From assembly GCA_003344405.1 (NCBI GenBank), contig NOWV01000032.1, forward strand, positions 310,001 through 374,000: a DNA stretch of 64,000 bases, in the 5' to 3' direction. The notes beneath the pieces are model-generated. The model was not told the origin of the DNA and did not search any database. It saw only the letters and a program-made list of their open reading frames with translations. A program made the position numbers and the translations under genes. The stretch's first letter is position 1; every line of letters starts with the position of its first letter. The stretch is from Trichoplax sp. H2 (Eukaryota; Placozoa; Uniplacotomia; Trichoplacea). Shown piece by piece: positions 25,782-38,441 of this stretch.

Positions 25782-28487
25782 TCATTGAAGAAGTTCCCTA
25801 ACAGAGCGATAGCAAATAAATACTTTGTAAACTCCATGACTTAGTTCGGCGGGAAAATACGTCGTGGCATAGGCCAAACAACCTCTAAGTGTAATCAAAA
25901 ACGATTACGTATGAGCAAAATGTTACTACCCGTTTATGACTATTGTATAAGCTCATTGAATGGGGTAAAAATGCGACAGATTTTAGTTCACCTAATTCGT
26001 AACATGGACCTAGGTTAATGATGGTATAACTTACCCTCATCGAGAATAATATTTAGAGGAGCGTAATACTTCTCTTGATATTCTACAGCCCCACATAGCT
26101 CATTTGATCTTAGTAAAACTTCGATATCACCTAGATTTGACGTCATAACCGATATTTCAATATGTCGAAATCATAAAAAGAGCTTTTCATTCGAATCAAT
26201 TTATGAAATGAAGTGTTCCTATCTGGCCGCATTAGCAATAATTTCTTACTTTGTGGGTATAAGTCGCCTGGAGATTTTTCAACCAGAACATCAATAGCTG
26301 AATGCAGATTGATCTGATTCAAAAAGAAATCAAGTGCAGGATTTACTTACTTTATGTAAGAGCTATAGAATGTTTCTATCATATTCAAATAGCTAGATCA
26401 TCTATAGTATTTAAAAATAATTTTAAATATGCCGACGGAATCATATAAAATACATTTGTCTTACTTCTGGAACTTTCACTAAATGTTTACTTAATTTTGT
26501 TATTGCTCTTAGGCATTGTAGCACCTAATACAGAAAGATTTGTAGATATGTTATTAAATATAATTAAGATGTAATAATTCTCACGCAACATTATAACATT
26601 GAGGAACAATCATTCAAATTATTACAGTAACATCTAAAGAATTACACAATATGTAGCAGATATAGTGGAATGGATAGAAATCCAGCTAAATTAATGCAAT
26701 AATAGTAGAAGTAAGAAAACACGATCACATCACCGAACATTAGCAATGCAGAAATATAAAAATTTTAAATTAATTTATGCATTTATAAGTAAATTCTACG
26801 TTACTGTTTACAAAATTATTGCTTCAAAGATCTTATTGCTTACCATCACATCTATAGGTTCATTAGAATTTGCATTAGCCAAGTCATTTACTTGAATTGC
26901 AGGCATTTCCAGTATATGATAACTCCAGTACGAGAACATACGATTGCTTATATGATAACCGTTACGGAAAAATACGAATATAAAGAATACATGATGTTAT
27001 ATTATAATTGTAAATATCAAATATGCTGCGTTCTGACGGTAAAGTTGAATGTTATATCACATTTGTACACCAGTATTTGCCATTCATTAAACGCGTAGTA
27101 AGTAATTATTTTCTCGAATTGATAAGATACATCACTAATCAAGGTTAAAGCTTTCGTATTGCTAATCACGGCTCTATATTATGGTAATAAAAAATTAATT
27201 AGTTGTTAGTGCTGATATAGTTTGAGCTCTTAATAAGTCATTTAAAGCCTAAGATGCGATTACATCATACCTTTAGCTTAAGATATTTTATTAAGTATCA
27301 AAATTATTTTTATCCTCGAAAATCGGTTAAATAATTAATTAATCATTTGTTCGAGAAATTTCTTACGTATTATTCGTTTCACTCAGCTCCTGTTCTTTGA
27401 TGATATCATTTAGTGCTTCAGAAGATACCTAGAATATTAAAATGAAATAGCATATTATTCATAAAACTATATTTCACACTCAAAATTAAATTTTTAGTTT
27501 AAGAAAAGGCAACTACCAATTTTTGTTACGATTTTGTATAAACATTTCAGCCAAACATTACTAAAGCACCGAAATAGCTTTCGATTACCTCAAGAATATG
27601 CATAACATGATATGGGTAAACAAGTAATAATCCTGTTATACCATCGCCTTCAAAATCGGTTACGTATTTGCGGAATAGATTTTGAAAATAATCTAAGAAT
27701 TGAATCATAATTATGAAAATAAAGACGTTGTCATGGATTAAATCATCTGTAATTAGTATTAAGTTATTATAAATTATATAGTTACTCATTTGGGAGAAAC
27801 AACCGATGGTTAAAGATACATATACCAGCAATGGTTGATAAACTTAAATGAATGAGAAATAACCAACTACAACTGCTAAAGTAGTAGCTCTAGGCAACTT
27901 ATAAACTTTTTAAAACGCTAAAAATTGATTTCTTGCTAGTCATGAAGTTCTTAAAATGTACTTAATCTAAAATACCATAGGATAGCCCTAAAGCTAAATG
28001 TAGAGTAATCATTTATTAAGGAAGTAGAACATTTGTTTATTTACTTGCTCTTATAGTATCAAATGCAGTATACAAGCACTACTGGTACTTTTTGGGAAGT
28101 GCTTGCGCTGATATTCCACTACTATTGTATGTATACGTATGAATACTTTTCTTAGTTACATACGGGGGTACTGGCCGTAATTGATAAACAATATTAAATT
28201 TACCTCCAATTTCTTTTTTGTTATTAACTGTAGGGGCAATTCTTGCAATGTAAATCAAACGATGTAATATTTGTCGCTAAAATTAGCAGTACAAGATTAT
28301 AAGATTGCCAGTAAGCGCTACGGTATATCAGCTTTTATTTACAAAATTTTAAGGAATAACTAAGATATGAAAATTATTTTGGATCTACCTTGTTCACAAT
28401 CTTGTTTTTTTCTGTAATGATGTCAAGAAGAGAAATATTGGGTGAATCATAAATAAGGGCACTGTCTGGTCGATGTATACTTGCCAT
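25782..28487 (-). CDS. TEX47-like protein with a BLUF-like fold, copy 1
   Basis: Minus-strand exons with compatible phases: 28487-28389, 28276-28204, 27692-27589, 27428-27367, 26946-26844, 26313-26250, 26130-26035, 25885-25782, giving 234 residues (human TEX47 is about 250). The start is MASIHRPDS; first exon ends SLLDIITEKNKIVNK. Key segments: RQILHRLIYIARIAPTVNN, DGITGLLLVYPYHVMHILE, VSSEALNDIIKEQ, NRMFSYWSYHILEMP, EKSPGDLY, YYAPLNIILDEEVVWPMPRR. These follow the order of TEX47 (C7orf62), a testis-linked vertebrate protein of unknown function, and resemble the BLUF domain (beta-1 RLIY, GITGLLLVY, final F..W). About 17 residues present in vertebrates between exons 4 and 5 are missing; a frame at about 27170-27130 (KALTLISD) could be that exon but does not join in phase. 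The function is not known for the family. Sister gene upstream at 30229-34670. Confidence 0.75.
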
Positions 28488-30228
28488 TTCGCGAAATGAT
28501 GAGATTTTGGATTATGATTGACGCTGTACAATATAGTAATGGACAAATTATAAGTGTAAGGTGTAAATTGTCGATTCTATCTGTGACCCCGCACAATGTA
28601 CGTACAGTAAACAATCAAATCATCGGTACTTTTTGTTATATAATATTGCAATTTATTGTCGTTGACTTGTCGGTGAGTTGTTGTACGGACCACTAGAAAG
28701 AGATCTCAGTCTCTTCTTGCGATTTTTGGTACTGCAATATTAAGCATAGTACACTACTCACTATTTGTAACATCATAGATCATCAGTAGTTCAGTACCGT
28801 TTATTGCGTGCTTTTCGGTAAGTAGTATTGTACCACGCGTGAGAAAAATTTTAACTGTACACTATAACGTAAGTTTCCTTTCATTGCCTTGACAACATAA
28901 CAATAACCTTTCTTAAAGTTTCTTAACTCGCACAGTATATACTGCATACGTACTATACAGTATACACTACGAGTAATGTACTGCACATTATGACGATCGA
29001 AAACGAGATTAAGCCGGATACGGAAAAAAGAAATTGACAATCTAGGCCTTCAACACTACAGTAGTAGCAATATTCGATGTATCTGATAGTATGGTTTATG
29101 GCATGTACACAATATTGCATGCTCAAATTTTCAAAGCTTGCTTTGCTGCCGAATAGAATTTTTTCGAAATCTACAGCTAGTATGGCCATTATGAACAATA
29201 AATAAAAAAGATTGAACTATACCTATAAATTCATGCCGTAAGATTATAACGTAGTTTACAGGAGCCCAGCTTTGCTAAAAAAAATAATGAACTATTTAAT
29301 ATGTCATAGATGGAGAGGAGCTAGACGGGTTGCCTGTCGAGTTTTAAAATTTTCTCTCTTTATTTCGCTAACGTCTGTATATCGTCATACAAATTCGATA
29401 CTGCATAGAGTATTTACAGTAACGAAAAAGCTAATAAAAACAAAACTGCAAAAGCAGCCTCTTCAATATACATATTCTAACATACGTACATACTACAGTA
29501 GTACAGTACATTACTAGTATGTAGATAAAAGCACAGATGTAGATAAGTCGTGCGGAATATATCAAGCATGTAGTTATATAATATTTGAAATTCTCCATAT
29601 ACTTTACACATGGTCCATGTAACGGGATAAAATAATCTACGACGTTGCAGAGTCACGGTGCTGTTACAACGAACAAAACACGTATTTCACATGTATAGTA
29701 AATATACAGTAAAATACTCTAACGAGTATTACTGCTGCTATATCACGTTTAAATTTATTAATAGGTTACTGTCTATTGCTTTTATTATCTCAGTCACAGT
29801 CGACTTTATGTACTACATAGACAAGACGGTACGTTATAGGGCACTATAAGATCTGTCATCATCCACAATGGATATAATACATTTATAGTCCAACCACGCC
29901 GTAACTATTATTCTCTATTTTAGTACAGATCTCATAAATTCTGAACAATCCAAAAACTGAATATTCATTCCTTTATAAATAGCAAGTCTATTGACATCTT
30001 AACAGCTCTAGTACAATTACTGTACTTACACCAATTAAATGCTAGCTATATTTTATCATTTGTCGTTAATTCTGTTAATTTACGCATTTTATAAATTTTT
30101 AAGTCAAATCTTACTTAATAGCCACTAATTGTTATTTGCATTATATTGGTGATCCAAATATTCTTAGGTTTTGATGCCCTTGTCGTATTTTACTCTTTTT
30201 GTAGTATATTACTACTACGCGTATATCT
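28488..30228. other. spacer between the two TEX47-like genes
   Basis: Holds the presumed promoter of copy 1 and the 3' flank of copy 2. Short ACAGT/ACTGT words occur at 28930-28965 and 29485-29515. Overlapping ORFs on both strands (28801-29198 minus, 29272-29517 plus) have no recognisable content and are probably chance, although the minus frame MAILAVDFEKILFGSKASF looks weakly protein-like. Confidence 0.35.
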
Positions 30229-33200
30229 CTACTTCGCTTCTAGCGGTTTCTCAGGACAAGGCCAGACAATATCTATCAATCAACAAATGTACGTCTAGTA
30301 AATTGTTCATTGCATTTCAATTTAAGAACTTTTAAGAAATATACATTTGTAGTAGTGATGATTAACTTATTATAAACTGGTACATTTTTTAAACAGAACT
30401 AATATAAGCGTTTATGCGAACAATCATAATATCTAAATTGTTTTATGATAATTAATATTGTAGACTAGACAGGATATCACATGAAATATATCCAATAAAC
30501 TTATTTCAACTCTTTGTTACCACTGTCCAATGTTATATCGAAAATTTTCGAATTGCGAGATTGGTAGCTTAAAGCACTACACATCTGAGGTGACCCTAAT
30601 ATGTATTTTAGGTACTCTATCCGAGCATGAAATTTTATGAGTTTAGAATATTAAAATAAATTTTATATTAGCAAAGAATTTCCATTTTTAGATCGAAGTA
30701 TTATGTACCAGTAAATTATATAAGATTAATAATTATAATAAGGATACCTTGATCAATAAGTAAGTTAGGAACATTTTCCTGTAAATGTAAGAGTTCAGAT
30801 GCCATGTTGCTCTAAACCGAAGACGATATCTGTTACGGAAGCTATCAATATCTATCGAAGTACACGGTCAATATACAGTATTCAAAATTTTTTGCCCATT
30901 AATCCTATAATTCTAAATAGGACCTGTACCTTTGGAATTTTTGATAAGTATCTTCCAATTTTTAGTAACGAGCTTATACATTCTAAGACCTAAGAAATTT
31001 GATCGTATGCCATATTATTAACGCAGGAAAAACTGTTACAAGTCAAGCGGAGCCTAGTTCTTTATGCAAGAACATTATAGACCATCCCAGTTTGCGACAA
31101 TGATCAACAAGATATCGCTGAAACAGTTATACTGACCATACAAAAGCTGCTCTGACTATATCTAGTTAGCCATTGTTCCAACTGGGGTGGCTTAATAAAC
31201 AATTTTCTACCGATAAGTATTAATACCTCAATAATTTAGAATAAACGATAGATTCGAAGAACTACGCGTAAGTGATTAAATATATTGTTATGAATCATCT
31301 TACAATATCATCTACTGATGACGATGGCGATACATATTCACTACTTTCTAGAGGATTCACAATAATGTTGTGGCAGCTCCATTGAGAAAAAACTCGCTTA
31401 TAGGTTTAGACATAGTTAAGAACTTTACGTATGAAAATATGCGTATGACATTACATTCAGCAAAGTTGATAAGGATTCATGTTCGGTCTTCTGCGACCAT
31501 ACAAAATGACATAAATGTAAAAATTATTTTCCATAATTAATTTCAAGCTTCTCTCCTAGTAACAACTTCGCAATTACAAAGTTAAAAATTTGGGAAAGGA
31601 TATATTACTTGACGCCATTATGAACCGACAAACTGAAATGTAGCCCCTAACATTTTTCGATCCAAATACGAACGAATTAGTATGAATAGTAAACATGGAA
31701 GTAATAATGTAGCCATTACTAATAATTAATGAATAAGAGTTCACCAGGATTACTAAATTTAAACATATTTCAAGTAAGCAAAGCATGTTGGGCAGTAGTA
31801 AATATCACCATTAAATTGCAATATCATAAACACTCTCAGGTGAAATCAAATAATGATATTTCTCAATTTTACTATAACATAAACTTTCAGCAATTTAGAA
31901 ATATGTCCTTAAGTAAACATTAACTGCTGCCTAATTTTTAATTATTATACGAGTTATGCACGGGTAGCTAGCAAAATGACTTCACAAAACTAAGCCAAGC
32001 ATGGGTAAGAGTATGATCTGAAACAGTAATTTTTAGGTAATTTGATGATAGCACTTTTGTGTAGGTACAGAAGTATTTGATATGCATTATGAAGTCTTAT
32101 TAACGAATCTGAGAATATAACGGAAGTTTTATGATCGTATGGTAGAGTTATCAATACATTTCAATAACCAGGTCGATATACCAGTCATCATACTTACATT
32201 TTCCCTTTTTCATTATCAATCAAATCATTTATCATAACTTCATAGTTGTTGTAATCGCACTTCAAATTAAATTCATTAGTATCAGTGTAATTCAAGTATT
32301 TTTTAGTTACGATGTTTAGCTACACCATATGAGACAGAATCATAAAGAAGCTTTACTTAATCATAATCGTCATAAAGAATAAATCTTACCTCAACCAGAT
32401 GAATACAATATTGAGGATAAACTAATAGCATTCCCGTTATTGCTTCTTTTCCGTAATTAATTTCATTAATTTTCAGTAATTTTGTATAGTAATCTTTAAT
32501 TTATGAAAGTAACTATAATTATCACTTCTGTAAATGCATATATACACAGTGTACCGCTACATGAAACTAAGAGCATTAGAGAAGAATCAATGTTAAAAGC
32601 TTAATTTAATTTATATATGCGTATGCTGCAATCGAACCTGAAACATGCATATTACCTACTTACTTTCAAACTACAGAAAATGTCTAAGAGAATCTCGGAA
32701 AGATAATGCTAATGTAATCAATAACTAATTAACTATGAATAATTGTATGAATATAAAATATCTCTAATCTTCACAAGAAATTTACCTTTTGCAAGTAATT
32801 GCATCATAAAATCTTAACTGATTTAGCTCATAAACTCTGCCAAGTACAGATGCTTTATAGCTATTATTATTTATCTAACCCAAACGAAATATTTCGAATA
32901 TTTATTTGTATTTCAATGTTAATGAGGTTTGAACGATGATCAATTATTTCCGATTGCTACACATATAAATCTAACCAAAGTTATTCATATGCGTGATCAG
33001 CATATGCTACTGCCCATAGAGAATAAAGAGAAGCCTAAATGTTTTATTTTATTTTTATCTGTTGTATATCTAATCACGTGTATACATACGGTATGAAATT
33101 ACCACTATAATTTACTTATGATACGACGAGCTACCGTTATTATGACAGCAAATTTCAGATATCCAAATAACAATCATTAGAGTAAAGTACTCTATATTTT

Positions 33201-34670
33201 CCAAAAACTGCTTTTCTTGCTTCTTCGATCAGTAGCCACCCTTGCATGAAGAAGCATTGGTCACCTTGCTTGGTGCAACATAAATTTTAAAGTAGTTTAA
33301 TACTTCAATACTTACTACGTCTGCATACAATTTCTACAGATATTGTTTCTTATATCAATTTTGTAGTGTATTTAGAATATACTGTAACTATATTCTACTC
33401 TTAAATATAGACATGTTGTATTGCTCTTATATTTAGACAGATCTACAGTCCGCTTACTCTACATTCATATATAGACNNNNNNNNNNNNNNNNNNNNCTCT
33501 ATATTTTCCAAAAACTGCTTTTCTTGCTTCGATCAGTAGCCACCCTTGCATGAAGAAGCATTGGTCACCTTGCTTGGTGCAACATAAATTTTAAAGTAGT
33601 TTAATGCTTCAATACTTACTACGTCTGCATACAATTTCTACAGATATTGTTTCTTATATCAATTTTAATGAAAATCGTGGGAATATTTTATTGTTTTGTT
33701 TTCGTGGCACAGAAATAATTATACCGAAAAACTAAAAACTGTCTTCAGTTTAAACTTCAGCAGTAATTAATATCGGTTATGTGCGTAAGTGCCTAATTGT
33801 TTTTGATCTATTTCTATACTTCTTATTTGAAGATCTTAAAACTATGAACAATTTAGAAGTACGAAAATGTAAATAACCATTACACGCATACATAGAAAAC
33901 TAATTACGTGAAATATAAACATTAAGTATGAACGTAAATAATTAGAGCTTATTATAGCTAGAATTGATCTTAAATTGGTAAATTACGCCGAAGAATGTAG
34001 CTGATATAGTGCAGTACTAGGCAAAGCGATTCCCAAATGTGAGTAGTAGAATACATACAAGCTTTCGCGCGTGATATTTCGCATACTTGTTAATTCGAGA
34101 ACCCGCTACAGTAGCGCCCGTATTATTTAAAATTTCACTTTCTGGGTGAGATTTTATGTGTTAACTAAATATCAGTAGATTCTATCCGAGTATGTAATCC
34201 TGAGTCAAATCAAAAATTACTAGCTTCTGTCATTTTACCCACTACAACCAATGCATTATCCATTAATTTACTGCAATTTAGCTCAAAACGTTAACCATGT
34301 TTTTAAAAGTCTATCGTTAAAAATAAAGATAGTCATTCAAGCACATACTGTAATGTGAGTGCTTCAAACTTAATTAAGAAGTAGATCTTTCGCTATAGCA
34401 ACTTTACCGTTCAACTTTTCATGAGTTGCGAAATTTTTTAGTTTTCCAATATAAATAGTTCGATGTATGAAGGCATTCTGTTGCAATCCAAAAGTATTAT
34501 AACATTTAGAGAAAATTGTAAGCTAAATACATACGTATCCTTGTGCCTTTAAGTACTTAATTATTCTACATAACAACCTTATTAACGGTCTGAGTCCGCT
34601 CGTGTATAATATCCAAAAGCGAAATGGGTTCTGTATCCTGTTTCTGTTCAAAGTTTAAGATCTCAGACAT
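30229..34670 (-). CDS. TEX47-like protein, copy 2 (exon 2 not found; assembly gap inside)
   Basis: Minus-strand exons identified: 34670-34578 (MSEILNFEQ...ISLLDIIHERTQTVNK), 32493-32390 (KEAITGMLLVYPQYCIHLVE), 32259-32198, 31396-31304 (RVFSQWSCHNIIV), 31261-31227, 31206-31137 (PPQLEQWLTRYSQSSFCM), 30584-30521 (SKIFDITLDS), 30272-30229 (DIVWPCPEKPLEAK, stop TAG). Exon lengths 104 and 62 equal those of copy 1, and intron positions match at those exons, so the two genes arose by tandem duplication. The counterpart of copy 1 exon 2 (LIYIARI) is missing between 34577 and 32494, which is where 20 N and a flanking duplication lie. One exon between 32198 and 31396 is also unresolved; KYHYLISPES at about 31890-31830 fits in phase (2 to 0). 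Probably functional, because no exon found carries a stop or frameshift. Confidence 0.68.
33190..33362. repeat. left copy of a 170-bp direct duplication flanking the assembly gap
   Basis: Nearly identical to 33497-33666: the only differences seen are a 3-base TTC insertion here (GCTTCTTCGATC versus GCTTCGATC) and one A/G change (TAATACTTC versus TAATGCTTC). Confidence 0.9.
33477..33496. other. assembly gap (20 N)
   Basis: Twenty N directly before the right copy of the duplication. It lies in the intron region of TEX47-like copy 2, where exon 2 is expected. Confidence 0.99.
33497..33666. repeat. right copy of the 170-bp direct duplication
   Basis: Starts at the first base after the gap with CTCTATATTTTCC. 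Placement at the gap edge suggests two alleles or unresolved tandem copies rather than an old repeat. Confidence 0.9.
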
Positions 34671-37600
34671 TCCCGAAAATTTAATTATTTCTTTTCAATA
34701 CAACGGTGAAATGATTTTTGAAAGGGATCATAAGAAATTTAAAGCTTTCATTTAGTTTGTTATGGTCGTTACGGAACTGTAGACTCAAAATGTACTTACA
34801 GTACATAGTATAGTAATTTCCCTCCAGGTGCAATGGCGATACTTTAAATAACTAGTCAGAACAAATCCATTATAAATATTACAATGATATATTTTGTTAA
34901 CTAAGCAGATTTATGTTGACTAGTAGTGATGACAACCATCCTAACAATGGATACTAATTTAAAGATTTATCTTGATCTACTTGAAGGAGTTAATACTTGC
35001 TCTACTTTATATTGATCGGTACCCTTTCTTCCATTATATTCGAAGCTGTAAACAATTAATAATAGTTTGGTCTATGGTAACGTGATACATAATAAGTGAA
35101 TTGAGTGTTTACTAACAGTACCGTAGTAAAACCTGTCTCCATTAAACTCAGTTTGATAATTAATAATATTAATGATAATCTTTACGACACCAGATCTGGA
35201 GTGATAATGTGATGTTATCACAGTCGGAGGTGGACGTTGGATGGACAATCATCCTGTTTAGCATCAATAAACAATAATAAACAACATATTGTACGTAAAG
35301 TACAGTACAGTAAAATATATGGTATATTACACGGCCAAAACCCGATCCGGCTACAGTATTATGCCGGCTAAAGTCCGAATTAAGGGCAGAAACTGTTTGA
35401 ATTTCGAGCTTCAGCCGACTATGCAAGTGCTTTAAGTATAATACTCATCATATTAAACTATTTCATTGCTCTAAGAAAGTGTTTAATTAATTACATTGTA
35501 TGGTAAGAAAGGACTAAACGAAGTTTTTCTTCTTTCACTTTAGCAAATAATCTTTCTTAAAATATATGTACTGTACTCTTATTTCAGACTTTAGCCTAGT
35601 AACTATAATAAATTAATTATATACCATTTATTATTTTGCAGATTACAGAATAATAGAGAGCAGTTTTGTACAGCAAAAACTTTTTACAATTATTATTAGA
35701 CCCAATTGATAGAATAAATTTTAAAATTATAGGCCAAGTAACATTTCGGAATCGTGACAATGAATTCACATAACAGGGCAAGTGAGCCTTGAGGGATCAC
35801 AATCTGACTGACGGCGAATATTTTATGGAGTAATTTGTTACATGGTATCATAATTTGCGCATGACATTGAATAACTTTTAACAATTAAGATTGAATGACC
35901 GTTACCTTTCACTGATGTAATCAAATATATCCTGGAATAGAAAAATTCCAGCTGACACTATGCTGTACCACAGATTTATATCAGATATATCATCTTAATA
36001 TCTATCGTATAATTCACAATGTACGTACAGTTGACTGCAAGTTAATGAAATGTTAGCAATGACAGCTCATAACTACCAGATGGATTAGCACTAAACAGTG
36101 ATCATATAGCACAGTATAATAGATTTAACATTACTTTTCGAAATTTACGTCATGCTATGTGAACATTGAGGCAATTCTTCGGTATGTCGAAAGCATTTCT
36201 GTCTTGATCTAGCAATTGCTATTGACCATGGTTATTAATAAGAATTTGACATGGTTCAGCTATGGCGTTCAGCGTTAAATTTTTCGAATATATCATTTTC
36301 ATCAGTTATAGTAAAAATTTGATATGAAAATTAAAGTAGTTGGCCTCTCGCCAATTATAGCTTCCAAATTCTTTTATATTAAGGAAAACTTCAAAGCGAT
36401 ATTCACCAAATTGTGTCTAAAATAGATGCTACCCTATCAAAATAACAAAGATTTTATAAAGAAGTAAAAATGATTACATAAATATTTTTACAGATAGTTT
36501 AGTCTACTAGATGGAATGCACAAATATTTTCTTGATACGCATTCATCTAAGGAATTTGTCTCGTAGATGATCCTGCGATCTCGTATTGTTCTTTACCTAC
36601 TGTCTGGCCTCACTTTAAGTTAAAATATTTCTATACATACAATAACAGTTGAAGTTTACGACCCATAAGGATAAAATTGTGATTTAAACGTTTCGACCAA
36701 TAGAATTTCCACCTAGTTTGATAAAATCAATCTTGACTTCATTACCTAATTGGATGAAGATTAACTAATTATTAACAGAGAAACTTAAAAAAACGGAGTC
36801 TACTCATTCATACTAAACGTTTACAAGTCAATAACGAAAACAAGACGTTAGTGTTTATGCTAATTACTGAATTTCTAGTTTTGTTTACTCTACGTATGGT
36901 ACCAATTGGAACGCATTGTAATTGTTTTCGATGATAGTAGATGTTTTTTTATCTACAATGTCTAAAAGTTAATTATAAGAACGGTAAAAAGCTAAGCATC
37001 CACATTCTCTTATCTGAAATTAAAACTAATGTTAAGTTCTTTGACCATTTCTAGCTAGCTACTACCCTAATATCTGGTGCTTTACTACAGCTATTTAGAT
37101 CCATTTTAATTGCATTATAGGCACGTTCATATACTAGAATGTTTTAACGTGGGATTACAGTTACAGTAAAAGATAATTTTCAGTTTAAAAACTATAAAAA
37201 CTAGCAATTACAGGGTCTTGCTAAAGATTTAAATAATCCAATCATTCATCCTAAGGGACTGTTACATTCTATAGTAGTTAGCCCTAAGAGAATTTACTAA
37301 CTATTTCAATTTTGAAGAAAATTTAACACTATCGCAATTCTATCTTCTCATACAGACTCTATAATGTGCATTAAAATACCAGTATGTAAGATAAACTTTT
37401 TACTTTCAGAAGGGCATAGCCACAATGAAATCAATTAATACTATCTAAACTTGGTCTATCTTTACCGCTATATTTGTTAGTATCTATAAATACAGATCAA
37501 TTCGATACAGCTTGCATTACAATCGACGACTACGAAAGTAACAGTAAGTTAGTGATGAGCTAGAGTATAGATGAAAGTCTGCATGTGATTAATTACCTAC

Positions 37601-38441
37601 CGGCTGTTATTTCCATAATCACATAATCGCCTATTATAATTACCTAAATTTATCTAAATTTATTTACAATAGTGTATCTTCCTCAAAAATGGACATATGG
37701 CGCACCACATTACATTTACGCAAACAGCTATCGTAAAATTTTATATATAATATTTAGCGCAGACTAAGTTGACATAATTCTTTCCACCTGCATCCGATGC
37801 GTAGCGATCACGACGCCTTTTATTCAATTTTATCTCTGAAACACCAGTCATACGTACTTATCGTATTCATATTACATGGCAACAATCATTTAAAATTAAT
37901 TAAATTGTGATCACCGGTTACATGACTAGACTAGTGGTCATTTTTGATCACCGTATTAGTACCTAAACCAAAATTCAGATCTTAATTTAAAATACGTATT
38001 ATATCAACATAATTCAATTTGAAAATCTATCCCAGTGGGATATCGTCTCTGATCATACAATTATTTATTTGGACTGCTGTTGGCATTAAATAAAATTTAA
38101 ATGATCAACGATTGTATATATCCGGTCAATTAAACTTCGTGGTCCTCTTTACCGACAAGACAGACGAGAATTACTGACCTAACATGAAAAAGATTTGGAA
38201 CTACTTTCTAATTTCCACGGTAATCATGGATTAGTATCTATCTAATCTTAATAGTATAAAGCGTAAATAACTGTTCGAAATTTAAAGTTAGAAAACTTAG
38301 TATTTATTATTTGATGATTTTGAATATAACGCGAATATAAAAATGGATTTAAAGTCTTATGGCTTTTAAATTTTACCTACAAGTAAATATTCTGTTCTGT
38401 TGCAAATTCAGCATCTGGTACTTAATTATCAGTGTTCGTAA
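34671..38441. other. divergent intergenic region upstream of TEX47-like copy 2 and the SRCR-EGF gene
   Basis: No recognisable gene. A small ACAGT run is at 35299-35312. A GC-richer open frame on the minus strand (35426-35169) shows no family resemblance. A candidate + exon at 37496-37543 (phase 1 to 1, coding QFDTACITIDDYESN) could be an alternative early exon of the SRCR-EGF gene. Confidence 0.35.

Noticed and set aside
30799-30993. 64-codon + frame, and an apparent minus-strand start MASELLHLQENVPNLLIDQ at 30817-30752
   Set aside because: Both lie in an intron of TEX47-like copy 2 and no further exons in phase were found.
35169-35426. 85-codon minus-strand frame upstream of TEX47-like copy 2
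   Set aside because: Includes ACAGT-derived residues and has no recognisable domain.
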